Assembly (NCBI GenBank): GCA_009784555.1
Contig: WRBO01000009.1
Coordinates: 1-59,324, forward strand
DNA from: Bacillota bacterium
Lineage (GTDB): Bacteria; Bacillota; Clostridia; Christensenellales; UBA1242
Direction of reading: 5' to 3'
DNA length: 59,324 nt
Shown: positions 6,552 to 15,771 of the stretch, one piece after another
Layout: the number at the start of each line of letters is the position of its first letter
Position numbering within the stretch: position 1 is the first letter of the stretch
Program-made: the position numbers and the translations under genes
The notes under the pieces: generated by a model
Told to the model about the DNA's origin: nothing
Seen by the model: the letters and a program-made list of their open reading frames with translations, nothing else
Database searches by the model: none

Positions 6552-7715
6552 TTATTTCTTACTAGATTTAAGTATGTCAGCAAAGTTCGGCATTTCTGGC
6601 GCATCATCGCCCTTGACGAGACCAGTATTGGAGCGACTGAATAATGCTTTTAATACTAATTCACGCTCTGAAGATTCAACTGCTCCCTCGTTCATAAGAG
6701 ATAAATAGAAATATGTGAGTTGTTCACGTTCTCGTGCATCACGAGCCAAGTGATGCGAACTCATGGATAACTTGACAAAAATTCTAATTAAATAAACTGC
6801 AATAGCAGTTACAACCGCGAAACTTGCTGTAAGGTGGAAGTAATTAAACCACTCGCTATATTCGTTCAGACCTCTTGCCATAAGAGAAATCATATGAAAA
6901 ACAAGCCATATACTTAAAGCACCGACAAGCATACCAAGTCCCATATATACGAAACCCCAAATAGAATATCGCTTGCTCATTTTCGTCCAGTATTCAGCAG
7001 GTTTTTTCAATCGCAAATCTTCTTCATAAACTTTTTTAAGAGTTGCAAATTCACTTGTAATGTTGCCTTTGAAATCTGCGATGTCTTTCTTGAATGTTTC
7101 TACTTCCGTTTTTTTCTCTGTACCTAAATCCTCTAACTCTTTGACAACTGCGTTTTTCTTATTAGTAACCATAGCGTGAATATTATCAAAAGTTTCCTTT
7201 TCTTTCTTTGAAACACTATGCATCTTCTTGATGTAACCCATATATTCAAGACCTCTGCGAAAGCCAAGATAATAGTCTTTTTGTATGCGATTTGGCATTG
7301 CAATATCTGTATTCCTTATTCCATCTAGATAGCCATTAATAAAGTTTTGACTTTCATCTTTTAGATTTACAAGGCCTTGTGCAAGAATTGTTTTTGAACT
7401 TGGAACACCTAATAGTGCGTTAGTGCTATTTGTCAGGTAGCTGGCAAAATCCCACTGCTGCCTTGTGTTTGCTGTGTTGAAATGACTTATTGCTACATTC
7501 ACTTTGGCAAAATATTGAGAGAAGAAGGGGTGTTGTTCATACTCTTTCCAAAATGCTTGCTCAGATATTAAATATTCTTCGTAGAGTTGCGCCGTTGTAA
7601 ACACTAAATTTTCTGGTAGCGATTTAAGACCCCTCACTATAAAATCATTAGGAATTTGCGGAACTGAAATGGGATTTTCAGATATATGTTTTATTAATTG
7701 CTCTGATAGCGACAT
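6552..7715 (-). CDS. DUF6161-type membrane protein, AT-rich accessory gene
   Basis: The 387-residue protein has a helical N-terminal half, a predicted coiled coil near residues 170-235, two membrane segments (about 251-275 and 290-313) and a C-terminal motif HLARDAREREQ with FSRSNTGLVKGDDAP, which I recognise as the DUF6161 pattern. Function unknown; membrane proteins of this shape occur in accessory and defence regions. AAAGGAGG lies before the ATG and a promoter (TTGCCG, 17 nt, TATGCT) upstream. Its composition is clearly more AT-rich than its neighbours, and it sits next to a tRNA, both signs of transfer. Confidence 0.7.
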   Translation of the reverse strand: MSLSEQLIKHISENPISVPQIPNDFIVRGLKSLPENLVFTTAQLYEEYLISEQAFWKEYEQHPFFSQYFAKVNVAISHFNTANTRQQWDFASYLTNSTNALLGVPSSKTILAQGLVNLKDESQNFINGYLDGIRNTDIAMPNRIQKDYYLGFRRGLEYMGYIKKMHSVSKKEKETFDNIHAMVTNKKNAVVKELEDLGTEKKTEVETFKKDIADFKGNITSEFATLKKVYEEDLRLKKPAEYWTKMSKRYSIWGFVYMGLGMLVGALSIWLVFHMISLMARGLNEYSEWFNYFHLTASFAVVTAIAVYLIRIFVKLSMSSHHLARDAREREQLTYFYLSLMNEGAVESSERELVLKALFSRSNTGLVKGDDAPEMPNFADILKSSKK

Positions 7716-7804
7716 TCCGCCTCCTTTTTAGAATAGTAAAGCATATCAGAAAAATGTCGATACGGCAACAAACTTGGTTTTTCGGGTGGGTCGGGAGCGA
7801 AAAG

Positions 7805-7822
7805 TCAAGTAAATACTTGACT
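7805..7822. promoter_or_regulatory. Perfect 18-bp inverted repeat, possible operator
   Basis: GTCAAGTA-AA-TACTTGAC lies in the 260-bp gap between the DUF6161-type gene (minus) and the small gene at 7976 (plus), roughly 60 bp upstream of the former's promoter. The rest of this gap shows only the two promoters and the right inverted-repeat arm at 7877-7888. Confidence 0.4.
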
Positions 7823-7975
7823 GCAAAAAACACATACAATTAAATTGCGTCTAGTCGTATAGCGAATGCAATACTTTGTGTTCGGATATGGTAAGGTTAG
7901 GTGGTGTTCCAGGATAGAATAAACAACACAACTGCCTATTCACTTTGTTAGTTGGGGTGTGATATAATGGGCGGT

Positions 7976-8197
7976 ATGGAAAAATTAAGGCAGTTTGGGA
8001 AGTATGTTTCGTTTGACCGTGTTAATTGTTCAAAGGAAGTGAGCGAGGCCAGCGAGTCGTTGCCCGACCATGACCCGCATAATCCGAATGATGGGTCATG
8101 TTATTTTTGCGAGGCCCCAGGCAAGCATTTTGGTAGCGGGTATAGACCAGATTGCGGGTTGGCGGCGCGCGGGGAGAAAGTTGGGATTGGGGAGTAA
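7976..8197 (+). CDS. Small Cys/His-containing protein
   Basis: The 73-residue hydrophilic protein contains CYFC about 20 residues before a second C, with an intervening His (GKHFGSGYRPDCG), possibly a small metal-binding knuckle. No family recognised. TATAAT at 7963-7968 ends 7 nt before the ATG and there is no Shine-Dalgarno site; an in-frame ATG at 7967 overlaps the -10 box and is unlikely to be used. It converges on the esterase gene with a 10-nt gap. Confidence 0.55.
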   Translation: MEKLRQFGKYVSFDRVNCSKEVSEASESLPDHDPHNPNDGSCYFCEAPGKHFGSGYRPDCGLAARGEKVGIGE

Positions 8198-8207
8198 ATT
8201 GCCCGTG

Positions 8208-9014
8208 TTAGTTTATATGTTTTTTGAAAAAGTCGGCCATGTTTTGAACCGATTTTTTTGAGTCATCGCGTCGGATGTCTAGGTGGAAAACATGCCGTCC
8301 GCGAGGGTATTCATCGTATTTGTGATGGACATTGTGCTCGGCCAATTTTTCACCTAATGCAACGGACATGAATTTGGCGTAATCTCCGCGTGATGTCATG
8401 AGATATGTTGGAGGAAAATTTAGATTCATATTTTCCAGAGCCGAATATTTTTCCAAGAAATCACCTTTGTTCGTTGCCGCCCGTATAAAGCGAGGTACGA
8501 ATGGCCGCATATACCATCGGATTTCGTGCCGCAACATTGTGAAATCAAATACACCGCATTTGAACGCAGCCGCGCGAATATTCGGGGATACCCCACGCGT
8601 TAGATATACCGAAATCAGGTGCGCCCCAGCCGAATCGCCAACCAAAAATATATTTTCCATATCGGCGAAATATTCCATAACAGCGGCGAGGTCGGTCAGT
8701 TGGTCTTCTATTTTATTTTTGGGTGACAGCCGATAGTTGATGTTTGCAACCGTGAATCCATGTTCGGCTATTGCATCGGAGTAGTGACTGTATAGTGATT
8801 TGTCACCATATACCCATGCCCCGCCATGAACATTTATAACAAGACCGAGAGATTTAGTGTCGCGCGGTGTATGGATGTCCAATGTTTGTTGTGGGTTGTT
8901 AGAATTAGAGTAATTAATATCACGCACAACGTCAACCGACGTCGATGGAACTTGCCGTTTGTTGCGGCGGCGGTCACGGATATCTGCTCCCCAATTATGT
9001 ATTCGGATAATCAT
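8208..9014 (-). CDS. Alpha/beta hydrolase, HSL/esterase family
   Basis: The protein has 268 residues. VINVHGGAWVYGDKSLY holds the oxyanion-hole HGG motif, LVGDSAGAHLI holds the nucleophile Ser in GDSAG, and a late His in RGRHVFHLD completes the expected triad. It should hydrolyse a short-chain ester or amide in the cytoplasm; no signal peptide. The ATG lies 2 nt after the dnaB stop without a good ribosome site, so translation is probably coupled. Confidence 0.8.
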   Translation of the reverse strand: MIIRIHNWGADIRDRRRNKRQVPSTSVDVVRDINYSNSNNPQQTLDIHTPRDTKSLGLVINVHGGAWVYGDKSLYSHYSDAIAEHGFTVANINYRLSPKNKIEDQLTDLAAVMEYFADMENIFLVGDSAGAHLISVYLTRGVSPNIRAAAFKCGVFDFTMLRHEIRWYMRPFVPRFIRAATNKGDFLEKYSALENMNLNFPPTYLMTSRGDYAKFMSVALGEKLAEHNVHHKYDEYPRGRHVFHLDIRRDDSKKSVQNMADFFKKHIN

Positions 9015-9016
9015 AG

Positions 9017-10510
9017 TTAAAACACATCGAGGAGGTCGGGGTTGTTGGTGATTGGTTTTGGGGCGTCTTCGTCCTTTTTCTTTGGTTTTTTCGGGGCGGG
9101 TTGTTCGGGGGTTGGCGGCGGTGGTGTTGCGGGCGTTGGGGTGCGGGCGTCGAGGGCGTCTTGGGCGGCCTGTTCCCTGCTTAAATTAGTGAATGACGAA
9201 TAATCGCCGACCCAGCCGACCTTGATATTGCCGAGGGGGCCGTTACGGTGTTTGGCTATGATTAGTTCGGCCTCGTCCACCGGGGTGTTGTCTTCGGTTT
9301 TTTCTTTGTGGATGAACATGACGATGTCCGCGTCCTGTTCAATTGCGCCAGATTCACGCAGGTCGGAGAGCATTGGTTTGCCGTCCGCGCCTTTACGTGC
9401 CTCTATACCACGGTTTAATTGCGAGAGCAGGAGGACGGGGATGTCCAGTTCCTTTGCCATGATTTTCATCATACGGCTGTTGTCGCTGACCTCTACTTGG
9501 CGACTCTCGCGCCGTCCCGCCGTTCCAGCCATAAGACCGAGGTAGTCAATCATTACGAGGTCGAGCCCCTGTTCCCTCTTTAGCCGCATACATTTGCGCG
9601 TAATTTCGGCGGGGGTTATAACCGAGTTGTCGTCGACGTAGATGTTGGCGGCGGCCAAGGCCTTGTTCGCGGCCCAGACCCTTTTCCATTCGTCGACCGT
9701 CATGTCGCCTTTCATTGCGCGAGTGTGGCTGACCTTTGCGACACTGCAGAGTGCGCGCATGGCGAGGGATTGTTTGCTCATTTCCAGACTGAAGATTGCG
9801 CATTTTGCCCCGTATCGCAGAGCGGCGTTGAGGACGATGTTCATGCTTAAGGCCGTTTTACCGACCGACGGACGGGCGGCGATGATTACGAGGTCAGCCC
9901 GTTGAAAACCATTGGTAAGATTGTCCAATGCCCAGAAACCAGTTTTCAGACCGCGGACAGATGCCGGGTCACGTTGGATGGAGTCTAGTTTTTCGATGAC
10001 CCCAGGGAGTTCGCCCGAGAGGGGGGTTAGTTCTTTTCTTTCGTCTTCTTTGCTGATATCAAAGACGGCTTTTTCCGCCAGTTGGAGGGCGGTTTGGGCG
10101 TCGGCCGTTTGGAAGCTGTGGTCTATTATCGTGTTACCCGCGCCGATGAGTTTTCGCAGGACGCGGTTGGTGCGGAGGATTTCGATGTAATGGCGGAAGT
10201 TAGCACTGCCCGGAACTGCGTCCCGAACAATTCCGACGTATGTTATGCCCCCGACCTTTTCCAGTTGACCAGTACCATCGAGGTGAGACACCAGGGTGAC
10301 GAAGTCGACGGGCGAGTTTTTTTCAAATAATGTTCGCATTGCGGCGAAGATTATTTTGTGTCCAGGCGAGTAGAAATCATGTTCGGTCAATTTGGAGAAC
10401 GCCGAGATGGTTGTGTCGTTGTCGATGAGGACACAGGATAGGACGCCCTGTTCCGCCTCGAGGTTGTTGGGGAGTGTGCGTGATGTTGCCGTTTGTGCGT
10501 TTTGTGCCAT
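9017..10510 (-). CDS. dnaB: Replicative DNA helicase DnaB
   Basis: The 497-residue protein has the DnaB N-terminal domain (EQGVLSCVLIDNDT), a linker and a RecA-like ATPase with Walker A ARPSVGKT, Walker B LVMIDYLGLM and the LSQLNRG(I)E and HRNGPLG motifs of hexameric helicases. It unwinds DNA ahead of the replisome. The C-terminal 55 residues are Pro/Lys-rich and variable. A leaderless start is predicted: TACAAT ends 6 nt before ATG. Confidence 0.95.
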   Translation of the reverse strand: MAQNAQTATSRTLPNNLEAEQGVLSCVLIDNDTTISAFSKLTEHDFYSPGHKIIFAAMRTLFEKNSPVDFVTLVSHLDGTGQLEKVGGITYVGIVRDAVPGSANFRHYIEILRTNRVLRKLIGAGNTIIDHSFQTADAQTALQLAEKAVFDISKEDERKELTPLSGELPGVIEKLDSIQRDPASVRGLKTGFWALDNLTNGFQRADLVIIAARPSVGKTALSMNIVLNAALRYGAKCAIFSLEMSKQSLAMRALCSVAKVSHTRAMKGDMTVDEWKRVWAANKALAAANIYVDDNSVITPAEITRKCMRLKREQGLDLVMIDYLGLMAGTAGRRESRQVEVSDNSRMMKIMAKELDIPVLLLSQLNRGIEARKGADGKPMLSDLRESGAIEQDADIVMFIHKEKTEDNTPVDEAELIIAKHRNGPLGNIKVGWVGDYSSFTNLSREQAAQDALDARTPTPATPPPPTPEQPAPKKPKKKDEDAPKPITNNPDLLDVF

Positions 10511-10516
10511 GGCATC

Positions 10517-10545
10517 ATTGTATCATATTGAGTGTTATATTACAA
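10517..10545 (-). promoter_or_regulatory. dnaB promoter, 6 nt from the start codon
   Basis: Minus strand TTGTAA (10540-10545), 17-nt spacer, TACAAT (10517-10522), then six bases and ATG. No Shine-Dalgarno site fits, so the transcript should begin at or next to the start codon. Confidence 0.75.
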
Positions 10546-10726
10546 TTCCCTGTTCATTGAGGGCTTTTATAGATTCCTCGAGTTGTTCGGGGGTGATTTG
10601 TTCGGCCTCTTCCCTGCAGGGTTTGCATGCGAGGGGGCGGGTGCGTTTTTGGATGCTCTTTTTTTCGATTGGTTGTTCACATAGGATACATGGGTAGATT
10701 TCGTCTTTATCGAATGGCGGTGTCAT
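10535..10726 (-). CDS. Small four-cysteine zinc-finger protein
   Basis: The 63-residue protein has CILC and CKPC pairs about 20 residues apart, with an acidic helical C-terminus (TPEQLEESIKALNEQ). The arrangement recalls a TraR/DksA-like or other treble-clef finger but is too short to assign. A GGGGGG site lies 8 nt before the ATG, 16 nt after argS. Its end overlaps the dnaB promoter. Confidence 0.65.
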   Translation of the reverse strand: MTPPFDKDEIYPCILCEQPIEKKSIQKRTRPLACKPCREEAEQITPEQLEESIKALNEQGIVI

Positions 10727-10742
10727 GTGTGTTTCCCCCCTT

Positions 10743-12455
10743 TTACATTCGTTCGACCGTGTCGATGGCCAGAGTGTTTAGTGCAAATTCGATTGCGGAT
10801 TTTGTTACCGCGCAGAGGGCGAGGTAGCTGTTGCGCTTTGTTTTGTCCGTTTCACGCAGGATGTTGGTTGTTGCGTAGAAGTTGTTGAATTCCTGGGCCA
10901 GGTCGTAGACCGCGTCACACAGGGCGTTGAGAGTGTAGTTCGTCAGCGCAATTGTGTAGGAGTCAACCAGTTTCATGATGGCGGCAAGCACAGCGCGGTT
11001 TTCGGTGCCCAGTTTGAGGTCGGCCGCGTCAGCACGTTCAAAGATAGAATTTATGCGGGCGACGGTATATAGCAGATATGGGCCGGTTTTACCGTTAAAG
11101 TCGGTGAATTTTTCCAAGTCAAAGATATAGTCGCGGCGGACGTTGTTTGATAGGTCGGCAAATTTCAGGGCCGAAAGACCCACGCGTTCGGCGACATCAT
11201 CGGATGCCGCGCGCCCAGATTCGACCATTTTGCGTTTTGCAAATTCGACGACGGTGTCCATGACTTCTTCCAATTTTACCGTGCCGCCCGCGCGCGTTTT
11301 GAAAGGCTTGCCGTCCGGACCGTTGATTGTTCCGATTCCCACGTGGACGGTTTTTGTTTCGGCGGGGATTATACCGCCCTTTTTGGCGATGCGGAAGAGT
11401 TGGATGAAGTGCATTCCCTGGCGTGCGTCCACGACGTGGATAAATTCGTCAGGTTTGAAGTCGCGGTTACGGTAGTACATTGTTGCCAAGTCGGATGTCA
11501 GATACAGGTGTCCCCCGTTGCCCTTTTTCAATATAACGGGTGGCATTGGACGGAGGTAGTGTTGCGGTTCGTCGGGGGTTTTTTTAGGGATTGGGACGTG
11601 TTCGCCTTCTTGGCGCACATCTATCATAAGGCAGCCAGCGTCCATGTATGTTACACCCCGCATCGTCATGGAGTCGAGAACCATGTCGAGGTATGGTTGG
11701 GCGTGGCTCTCGCCGTTATAGGTATCAAAGGTACAGTTTAGTCGCAGGTAGTTTTCGCGGATTCTGGCGACACTGGTTTCCCTTATGCCTTTCCACAGGG
11801 TCAGATACGGTTCCTCCATACGTTGGAGATTTGCCGTGATTTCCTCGGCCCGCGCGTAGAATTTCTTGTCGGTTTCTTTGCGTTTACTTGCCCGTGGATA
11901 GACCTCGTTCAGCATGTCCAGGGTCACCGTCATTTTTGTTGGGTCGCCGAGCAGTTCCAATTCGGCGATGATAAGGCCGAATTGTAGGCCCCAGTCGCCC
12001 AGGAACGTATCCCCAATTGTCTTGTGCCCGAATGCGTTGAAGACACGACGGACGGCCTCGCCCACTATTGGAGTGCGCAAGTGGCCGATGTGGAGTTCCT
12101 TGCCCACGTTTGCCCCGCCATAGTCGACAAAGATTGTTCGTTGCTTTTGTTTTGGGAGTTTTAGTTTTTTGGTTTTCAGAACTTTGGATGCCATTTTCAC
12201 AAGCGCATCGTCATTTACCACAAAGTTGAGGAACGCGGGTTTTGATACCGTAACGGTTGCGATTTTTGATTTGAATGATTTTGCGACAGATTCGGCCAGT
12301 TCCAGAGGGTTTTTGCCCAGTTCACGAGCCAAGGCAAAACATGCGTTGCATTGATAGTCAATTCCCGCAACCGAGGATGATGAGATGGTGATGTCAGCGG
12401 CCGAGCCAGGAAAAGCCTTGGCCAAGTCCAGTTCAATTTGTTCTTTTATTGTCAT
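10743..12455 (-). CDS. argS: Arginyl-tRNA synthetase
   Basis: The 570-residue class I synthetase charges tRNA-Arg. The N-terminal additional domain ends near residue 110, followed by VDYGGANVGKELHIGHLR with the HIGH signature, the Rossmann core, and a C-terminal anticodon-binding domain with LLYTVARINSIFERA. GKPFKTRAGGTV stands where the KMSK loop is degenerate, as usual in ArgRS. It follows the thioredoxin gene by 19 nt and leads into the zinc-finger gene. Confidence 0.95.
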   Translation of the reverse strand: MTIKEQIELDLAKAFPGSAADITISSSSVAGIDYQCNACFALARELGKNPLELAESVAKSFKSKIATVTVSKPAFLNFVVNDDALVKMASKVLKTKKLKLPKQKQRTIFVDYGGANVGKELHIGHLRTPIVGEAVRRVFNAFGHKTIGDTFLGDWGLQFGLIIAELELLGDPTKMTVTLDMLNEVYPRASKRKETDKKFYARAEEITANLQRMEEPYLTLWKGIRETSVARIRENYLRLNCTFDTYNGESHAQPYLDMVLDSMTMRGVTYMDAGCLMIDVRQEGEHVPIPKKTPDEPQHYLRPMPPVILKKGNGGHLYLTSDLATMYYRNRDFKPDEFIHVVDARQGMHFIQLFRIAKKGGIIPAETKTVHVGIGTINGPDGKPFKTRAGGTVKLEEVMDTVVEFAKRKMVESGRAASDDVAERVGLSALKFADLSNNVRRDYIFDLEKFTDFNGKTGPYLLYTVARINSIFERADAADLKLGTENRAVLAAIMKLVDSYTIALTNYTLNALCDAVYDLAQEFNNFYATTNILRETDKTKRNSYLALCAVTKSAIEFALNTLAIDTVERM

Positions 12456-12474
12456 ATGTCAAGTTTCCAGTTTG

Positions 12475-12744
12475 TTAGTTTTGTGTGAGCCATTCGATAA
12501 ATGCGTTTGCGTTTGGGAATGAGCCACTCCGTCGTTTGACCTCGGTGCCCCCGTGAAACAATATCGTTGTTGGAACGGATGCAATGCCGTGTTGTTCACA
12601 GAGAGGTTCACACTCGTCTATGTCTATTTTTTCAAATTCAAATTTGTCACCCAGTTGTGCGGCGACATCGTTCCAAATTGGTGCAAACAGTTTGCATGGC
12701 CCGCACCATGTTGCCGAAAAATTCATTACTTTGTTTTTGTTCAT
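12475..12744 (-). CDS. trxA: Thioredoxin
   Basis: The 89-residue protein carries the WCGPC active site and the later VPTTILFHGG with the cis-Pro, so it is a short but complete thioredoxin that reduces protein disulfides. ATG 12744 is chosen over the upstream TTG 12762 because TATACT ends 6 nt before it and would overlap the longer form. No Shine-Dalgarno site. The argS gene follows, probably co-transcribed. Confidence 0.9.
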   Translation of the reverse strand: MNKNKVMNFSATWCGPCKLFAPIWNDVAAQLGDKFEFEKIDIDECEPLCEQHGIASVPTTILFHGGTEVKRRSGSFPNANAFIEWLTQN

Positions 12745-12779
12745 GATGAAAGTATAACCCAATAGATTGGTTTTGTCAT

Positions 12780-15152
12780 CTATGCTGTTTTATTGTAATC
12801 TTGTTGATTTGATTGGTTTTGTTGTTGGTTGCGGTCGTGGATGCCAGCCAACGGTGGATTGAATTGTTGAAAGCCGTATGCGTCTTGCATCATTTGTTGT
12901 TGATAGCGGGCCTGTTCATCCCTGTAGCGCATCCATTGTTCGGGAATCCATTGGTTCATCATTGGGTCCCATGCAAAGTTGCCGCCGTTGGGCCCCTGTT
13001 GCATGTGGTATTGACGGCCGCTGTAATCCGTATATACGTTTGGGCTTGTGTTAGAGCCGCCTCCTCCCTGACCGTCTGGGCCACCCTGGTCGCCTGCCTC
13101 GGGGCCTCTCTGTGTTTTTTTGCCGTCGGCCGATGATTGTTCTTGTGCCTTTCGCTGGTCTTCCTCGAACCGAAGCAGAGTCTCGGGTTGGGCGAAATCG
13201 GATTCCTTGACATAGTGTTCACTGGCCGCGTGACCGAATTGTTCCGCCAAGGCACGTTGGTCTGGTGTTGTTTGCGAGTTGGCGATACCGTGGTCTTTTC
13301 CGAGTTTTTTAATCAACATGAAAGAACGGCCGACGTTTTGGGTCATTTTGTTCATGATACCAATGAAGTGTTCTTTCATACGTTGGTAGAGCGGGCGCAG
13401 TTTTCGATAGGCGTGCGACGGGGCCTTCATATCCGCGACGTTTGCCTCCCATTGGTCTTTCCACGGGCCTTTTTTGTTTTTCTTTACCTTGGCATCAGCG
13501 ACCTCTTTTTCCTGTTTTGTTACCGTATCCGCAAGTTCGGGCTCGCGGCTTAAAATCTCTCGATGAAGGGCACTGTTTTTGTCGATTAATCTTTGTTTGC
13601 CCGGGGCGTCGACCAGACTTATATTGTCGCTGATTTCATTTATGCGGTCTTTGTTTTTCAGGGCCCAGAGAAGACCGTTGTTTGAGCGCATGCTGTTGCG
13701 TTTTTTGCTTAAGATATCTGCAAAGGAGCTGCCGCCCAGTAGTTCGCGAACCTTTGGGTCGACACCTTTTTCGTCCTTTGGATTGCGGCGTACACCCATC
13801 CATTGACCGTCTTCTTCGATTACCCCGCCAGTTGCCTCTAGCTCGGCATGGACACGGGCGTATCCGTCTTCGGTGGACAGTTCGCTTAATTTATTGCCGA
13901 TTTGACGTTGGGCCTCGTGCCAGAGGAAGGGACTGGTTTCCTTTAGATGTTTGATATCTCCGCCGAGTTTGTGTTTGATTTTGTCCAGTTTGATGTCAGT
14001 GGTGCCGTCAGGGTTTTGCGTGACAACCGACGGGTCGGTTATCATTTGCAAAATTGTTTTCCCCGCATTGGTAAGGATTGGATTCATTTTGCGGGCATAT
14101 ATGTCGGCGATACGTGCATTGGCGAGGGTGAAACCAGTTGCACTGATTGTACCGTCTTTTTCTTTTCGTACGCCTTGGGCATGTGGATATGCGGCGGTTG
14201 TCATGACCTGGCCCAGGAATTCGCCCCCGGGGTCGTCTTCGACGCCCGCTTCCGCCCCGATTTTCATGTTGCCCAAAAGGGTGCTGGTTGTATCGTCGCG
14301 CGCGCCGTAAATCATGGCATCGCCGATTTCTTTTATTTCGGCGGGGCTGATATCATCGCCGAGGAGGTCTTTTACCAGTTTAATTGTACCGCGAACCTCG
14401 GCCACGTTTGCGTCTTCCAATGCGCGTTGGTCGTTGCCCGCCGATGGTTTTTTGAACCCATCGCGAACATTGCGCCAAAGCTTGTCGCCCGAGTCGGCGG
14501 TTGCGTAGAGGGGGCTAGTTGAATCCCCTATTTGGTCGGTTTTTCCCGTCAGGGCGTGTTCAACCCCCTGGAGCCGTGTGCCGAAATGCAGCTGTTCATT
14601 TTCGGGCAGGTTTGCACGAAGGTCGCGCATATGCAGGTCGTTGATATGTTGTAACTCGGTGTTGGCAACAATTCCCCATTGTTCGGGGGCAAGGTTCCGA
14701 AACATGTCTTGGTCATTGACAATGATTGATTGTATTTGGTCGGGGGTTGGATGTGGTTGGCCCTTGCGACGGGCTTCTTGGATTATATATGCGGCCTGGA
14801 GCGATAGGCGCGCGGATTCCGAACGGTCGTATTGACGGGTGAGTTCAATCCTTTCCAGTTCCGTGGTTTTGGGGTTGTTTATTTTTTCTTTTAATTGTTC
14901 GGGTTTGTGCGCGATGTCATAATATTGTATCCGCATCATGCCCATTGCCTCGAACGCATTTTGATATTGGTTAACCCAATCGGGGTTAAACCGATTTTCA
15001 TGCTGTTCAGCCTCGAGGGTGTTTTTTCCTTTGCCTTCCTTGGCATCACGGGCGTCTTTGTCCTCGCCTATTCCCGCGATGACACCGCCCAGAAACATGC
15101 CCGCACCCTGGGCAAAGTACTTGTCCCAATCCGTCCCCATATTGTTCGCCAT
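12780..15152 (-). CDS. Large hydrophilic orphan protein (790 residues)
   Basis: No family recognised. A short glycine-rich hydrophobic stretch (FAQGAGMFLGGVIAGIG, residues about 13-29) may dip into a membrane; the rest is charged, mostly helical sequence, with DQRAL occurring twice. The last 130 residues are of low complexity, rich in Gln, Gly, Asn and Tyr with Met-Gln repeats, typical of disordered or self-associating tails. The start at ATG 15152 is preferred over 15170 because CATACT ends 6 nt before it. Coding is certain from length and codon pattern; the role is unknown. Confidence 0.75.
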   Translation of the reverse strand: MANNMGTDWDKYFAQGAGMFLGGVIAGIGEDKDARDAKEGKGKNTLEAEQHENRFNPDWVNQYQNAFEAMGMMRIQYYDIAHKPEQLKEKINNPKTTELERIELTRQYDRSESARLSLQAAYIIQEARRKGQPHPTPDQIQSIIVNDQDMFRNLAPEQWGIVANTELQHINDLHMRDLRANLPENEQLHFGTRLQGVEHALTGKTDQIGDSTSPLYATADSGDKLWRNVRDGFKKPSAGNDQRALEDANVAEVRGTIKLVKDLLGDDISPAEIKEIGDAMIYGARDDTTSTLLGNMKIGAEAGVEDDPGGEFLGQVMTTAAYPHAQGVRKEKDGTISATGFTLANARIADIYARKMNPILTNAGKTILQMITDPSVVTQNPDGTTDIKLDKIKHKLGGDIKHLKETSPFLWHEAQRQIGNKLSELSTEDGYARVHAELEATGGVIEEDGQWMGVRRNPKDEKGVDPKVRELLGGSSFADILSKKRNSMRSNNGLLWALKNKDRINEISDNISLVDAPGKQRLIDKNSALHREILSREPELADTVTKQEKEVADAKVKKNKKGPWKDQWEANVADMKAPSHAYRKLRPLYQRMKEHFIGIMNKMTQNVGRSFMLIKKLGKDHGIANSQTTPDQRALAEQFGHAASEHYVKESDFAQPETLLRFEEDQRKAQEQSSADGKKTQRGPEAGDQGGPDGQGGGGSNTSPNVYTDYSGRQYHMQQGPNGGNFAWDPMMNQWIPEQWMRYRDEQARYQQQMMQDAYGFQQFNPPLAGIHDRNQQQNQSNQQDYNKTA

Positions 15153-15189
15153 AGTTTTAGTATGCCCCATCTGTCAAATTTTGCAAAAC

Positions 15190-15771
15190 TTATTTATACC
15201 CTTTTGTGTTCAATGTGTCACCAAGAATAGAAGCACGATAGAAAATTTGATATGTAATTACCTTTAATTTTATATATGCCGTCCACCTGCGCCGCCCCTT
15301 TAAGTTGATTGCATCGGATATGTTTTTCAGTTCTTGGCGAAGTATCGGAACAAAGGTAACGGAAATAGCAATAAGCAAAGAAACCTTTGCCGTTCGTATT
15401 CCGATTAACCGTAATGGAAACAATAAGCCTTCGATACCCGTTGCTATGTTAAGGGTGCTGATGCTGGCGGCGAAGGCGAAACTGAAGATGCCTATTACAA
15501 CAATCCGCAAAGCGTTCAGCATTGCGATTTGCCAATCAATAAAAAACATATTAAACAAGACGGCCAAAATAAAAAATGGAATAAGTGCCGTTGCGTTTTG
15601 GATAACCGTCGACATGTTTCTTTTGAAAACAAAGCGCAATGTCAGCATATAGAGCAATGTAAATACCGCATAAGGGGCAATGAAGATATGTGGCAAAAAA
15701 AATATCGCAGTTGAAATAGTAAAGAGAAATAGTATATAGAGGGTCAATGCGACTTTTTTAACAAGGGTCAT
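15190..15771 (-). CDS. ecfT: ECF transporter T component (EcfT/CbiQ family)
   Basis: The 193-residue membrane protein has about five hydrophobic segments and the ATPase-coupling motif region SDAINLKGRRRW, a degenerate form of the Ala-Arg-Gly motif that contacts EcfA. It is shorter than the usual 260 residues. Its ATG overlaps the ecfA stop as ATGA. With the A and S proteins it forms a vitamin importer. Confidence 0.8.
   Translation of the reverse strand: MTLVKKVALTLYILFLFTISTAIFFLPHIFIAPYAVFTLLYMLTLRFVFKRNMSTVIQNATALIPFFILAVLFNMFFIDWQIAMLNALRIVVIGIFSFAFAASISTLNIATGIEGLLFPLRLIGIRTAKVSLLIAISVTFVPILRQELKNISDAINLKGRRRWTAYIKLKVITYQIFYRASILGDTLNTKGYK

Noticed and set aside
13947..14522. 191-residue plus-strand frame inside the 790-residue orphan gene
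   Set aside because: Shadow of the minus-strand gene with no start signals.
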